Origin: Limnocylindrus sp040397235
Lineage (GTDB): Bacteria > Chloroflexota > Limnocylindria > Limnocylindrales > Limnocylindraceae
NCBI GenBank assembly: GCA_040397235.1
Contig: JBBAWH010000001.1
Coordinates: forward strand, 259,896 to 323,895
DNA length: 64,000 nt
Reading direction: 5' to 3'
Translations under genes and position numbers: made by a program
The notes under the pieces: model-generated
What the model was told of the DNA's origin: nothing
Databases searched by the model: none
What the model saw: only the letters and a program-made list of their open reading frames with translations
Shown: piece by piece, positions 61,388 to 64,000 of the stretch
Layout: the number at the start of each line of letters is the position of its first letter
How positions within the stretch are numbered: the first letter of the stretch is position 1

Positions 61388-62794
61388 TCAGCGGGCTCTC
61401 CTTCGCGTCGCCCTGGCGGCGGTGAATCGGTGGAGTAGGAGTAGCATCGCGAAGAGCGCCACACCAGACAGGATTAGCCCACGCAACTCTTCAAACGTTG
61501 CATTTGGTGAGAGGATCCCCTGCAACTCCCCACCATTCATGAAAATAGCGATAACCATCGTGATCCCTACGGCGAGGAGCAGAACCCACCGAGCGATCGA
61601 GTGGCGGCGAAGCGCACTGGAGCCATCGTCGGCGGGGTTGAGAAGTGTCCAGATCAGACCTTGGCTCCCTGCAACGACTAGGGTACCCAGCACCGTGTCA
61701 GAGAGGATGCGTAACGGCGTCTCTGGGTCAGTGATGAGCAGCGCGATCCACTCCAGACCAAACCACGAGATAATGGAAGCGGCAATCAACATCAGAGAAA
61801 GATGCCACGCACTCCGTGCAGATCCGATCTCGTCAAGGCTCTTCCGAAAGGAGCGTATCGCGAAAATTCCGACGATGAGTCCGGGGGCGAGGCCGAACGA
61901 CTGCGCAATCGCAACTGCACTCAGGGCGAGCACGAGGCTCAACCACTGCGCTCGCATCTCGCCACTGTCGTTGTTCTTAATCCGCTGTAGGCGAATCTCT
62001 GGCCACTTCGTGACCGCGTGGATGATCAGAGCGGCAATCGCACCATACACGCAGCCAAGGATCAGCTGGCGGATCGGCGCAATGGCGTCAAGCGGCGCAT
62101 TGAACGCGGCGATAAGCTGGCCAACGAGCAAGAATGGAAAAACGTCGACGCGGATGCCGAAGATCTTCCAGAGCCGAGATCCACGGTCCTTTGGCTGAAT
62201 GTAGGCAACGACGCGCGAATAAATGTCGTTGATGCGTCGTCTGATCCAATCAAATGGTGCCTCTAAGAGGATGGCTCCAAACGCCAGCAGTATGGCGGCA
62301 AGCAGGCCGCTGAACCAGATGCCTGGGATGCTGAGCGCCTGCTGGATTGACGGAATCGATGCTGCCAAGAAGCTCGACGAGGATCGTTCATCGGTATAAA
62401 TACGCGTCCCGTCGGCAGTATCCGTCACAAGTACCATCGGCTGATCGGTCGGCGCTACCGATGGCGTGGCTGATGGCTGCGGCGATGTCCCTGGCGACGT
62501 ACCCGGACTCGGACTCGTATCTGGTGACGCGGTTTGACCTGGTGATGGCGTGACAACGGCGCTTGGTCTCGGCTTCGGTGATACCAGCGCAACTCCGCTT
62601 CGGAATGCACCTGCAAGGTCACTCGTTACTTCTCGGTCGATAAGGTTCGGGGCGGCAAAGGCCTCGCTTGCAGGAGCAACCGCAAGGGAGGCGGCGATGA
62701 GGAGGGAGCACGCAGCTGCCTGAAGGGGCCGAAGGGTGCGAAAGAGGGGGGCGTGCTTCCGCAGATAGGCCGTCGCTTCAAATGGGCTCAGCAC
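61388..62794 (-). CDS. Multi-pass membrane protein with Pro/Thr/Ser-rich stalk, unknown function
   Basis: A large membrane protein of about 468 residues. It opens with a signal-like hydrophobic segment (AAACSLLIAASLAVAPASEAFA), then a low-complexity Pro/Ser/Thr stalk (SPGQTASPDTSPSPGTSPGTSP and similar) that should be extracytoplasmic, and then eight or nine transmembrane helices from about residue 160 to the end, with an amphipathic FDWIRRRINDIY segment between. No catalytic motif. GTG 62794 with GAGAGG 7 nt upstream is preferred; a TTG at 62821 is possible. No recognised family. Confidence 0.7.
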   Translation of the reverse strand: MLSPFEATAYLRKHAPLFRTLRPLQAAACSLLIAASLAVAPASEAFAAPNLIDREVTSDLAGAFRSGVALVSPKPRPSAVVTPSPGQTASPDTSPSPGTSPGTSPQPSATPSVAPTDQPMVLVTDTADGTRIYTDERSSSSFLAASIPSIQQALSIPGIWFSGLLAAILLAFGAILLEAPFDWIRRRINDIYSRVVAYIQPKDRGSRLWKIFGIRVDVFPFLLVGQLIAAFNAPLDAIAPIRQLILGCVYGAIAALIIHAVTKWPEIRLQRIKNNDSGEMRAQWLSLVLALSAVAIAQSFGLAPGLIVGIFAIRSFRKSLDEIGSARSAWHLSLMLIAASIISWFGLEWIALLITDPETPLRILSDTVLGTLVVAGSQGLIWTLLNPADDGSSALRRHSIARWVLLLAVGITMVIAIFMNGGELQGILSPNATFEELRGLILSGVALFAMLLLLHRFTAARATRRRAR

Positions 62795-62938
62795 TCCATT
62801 GCCTCTCTCGCCTAGTCGCAATAACCTAGCCAGGTTGTTGAGATCCTACACAAAGAGGGCTCACAATCACAGGTCTAGGCGGAAGCTGCGCCATTGCGGT
62901 GGGGCACGCCGAAGCGGGAAGATTAAGTTCAGTCAGGT

Positions 62939-63013
62939 TGGCTCCGGCGGTAGGATTCGAACCTACGACATGGCGGTTAACAGCCGCCCGCTCTACCACT
63001 GAGCTACGCCGGA
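62939..63013 (-). tRNA. tRNA-Asn (anticodon GTT)
   Basis: A 75-nt tRNA: acceptor TCCGGCG/CGCCGGA, discriminator G and an encoded CCA. The anticodon stem GGCGG/CCGCC encloses CT-GTT-AA. The T arm is GTAGG-TTCGAAT-CCTAC. A TAATAT hexamer 27 bp upstream may be its -10. GatCAB in this window could charge this tRNA through Asp-tRNA(Asn) if no asparaginyl-tRNA synthetase exists. Confidence 0.96.
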
Positions 63014-63085
63014 ATGAGCGCGGCCGCTGCCGCGAGCGGAATATTAGCAGGGAGGGCCGCCGCTCCTCCCCGCCGCACGATCCGC

Positions 63086-64000
<915 letters not shown>

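Overview
The window is a GC-rich, densely packed bacterial core-genome segment. I see no phage, insertion sequence, CRISPR array or other mobile island. The gene set is a membrane-anchored succinate dehydrogenase, a MenA-like prenyltransferase (menaquinone respiration), GatCAB, a HrcA/CIRCE-controlled groESL, a complete-looking mraZ-to-ftsZ cluster and a separate-subunit methylmalonyl-CoA mutase. Together these suggest a free-living, streamlined Gram-positive-type lineage, most plausibly Chloroflexota (for example Limnocylindria-like freshwater bacteria). That assignment is inference from gene content and style, not from a search. Gene overlaps of 1 to 4 bp are the rule, no gap exceeds 300 bases, and several gaps are about 35 bp or less.

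Layout. 1-2033: polA 5' part, then an ECF sigma factor with a co-transcribed membrane protein. 2069-2268: two tRNA-Leu genes. 2290-9707: small ORF, menA-like gene, dnaE, and a divergent three-gene cluster (CoA-binding protein, unknown protein, PfkB kinase). 9435-18919 (minus): one operon uvrD/pcrA-ligA-gatC-gatA-aminotransferase-gatB-small membrane gene. 18955-23544: groEL, groES, tatD, metG. 23680-29225: ssb, rsmI, a two-gene glutamine-dependent NAD synthetase, a lipoprotein solute-binding protein and a NUDIX hydrolase. 29390-33213: aconitase, nucleoside hydrolase, tRNA-Val. 33236-50225 (minus): the dcw cluster mraZ-rsmH-ftsL-ftsI-murF-mraY-murD-ftsW-murG-murB-ddl-ftsQ-ftsA-ftsZ-yggS-yggT, lacking murE and murC. 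50398-50742: RNase P RNA. 50752-55362: an RNase H/metallo-beta-lactamase fusion behind sdhCDAB. 55511-59651: sucCD, methylmalonyl-CoA epimerase and mutase. 59775-64000: parB, three unknown genes, tRNA-Asn and the primary sigma factor.

How the genes fit together. The sdh, suc, aconitase, epimerase and mutase genes form part of an oxidative TCA cycle with a propionyl-CoA/methylmalonyl-CoA entry at succinyl-CoA. The dcw block makes lipid II and the divisome. polA, dnaE, ligA, uvrD and ssb supply replication and repair.

The most interesting signals are: (1) a recurring -10-like hexamer (TANNNT or close) placed exactly 6 nt before start codons of many operon-leading genes, implying widespread leaderless mRNAs, in three places built from the upstream gene's TAG stop codon; (2) a single protein joining an intact RNase HI domain to a PhnP-like metallo-beta-lactamase, encoded immediately before rnpB; (3) a dcw cluster without murC and murE and with a 95-bp ftsW/murG coding overlap; (4) an unknown protein translationally coupled to a PfkB sugar kinase.
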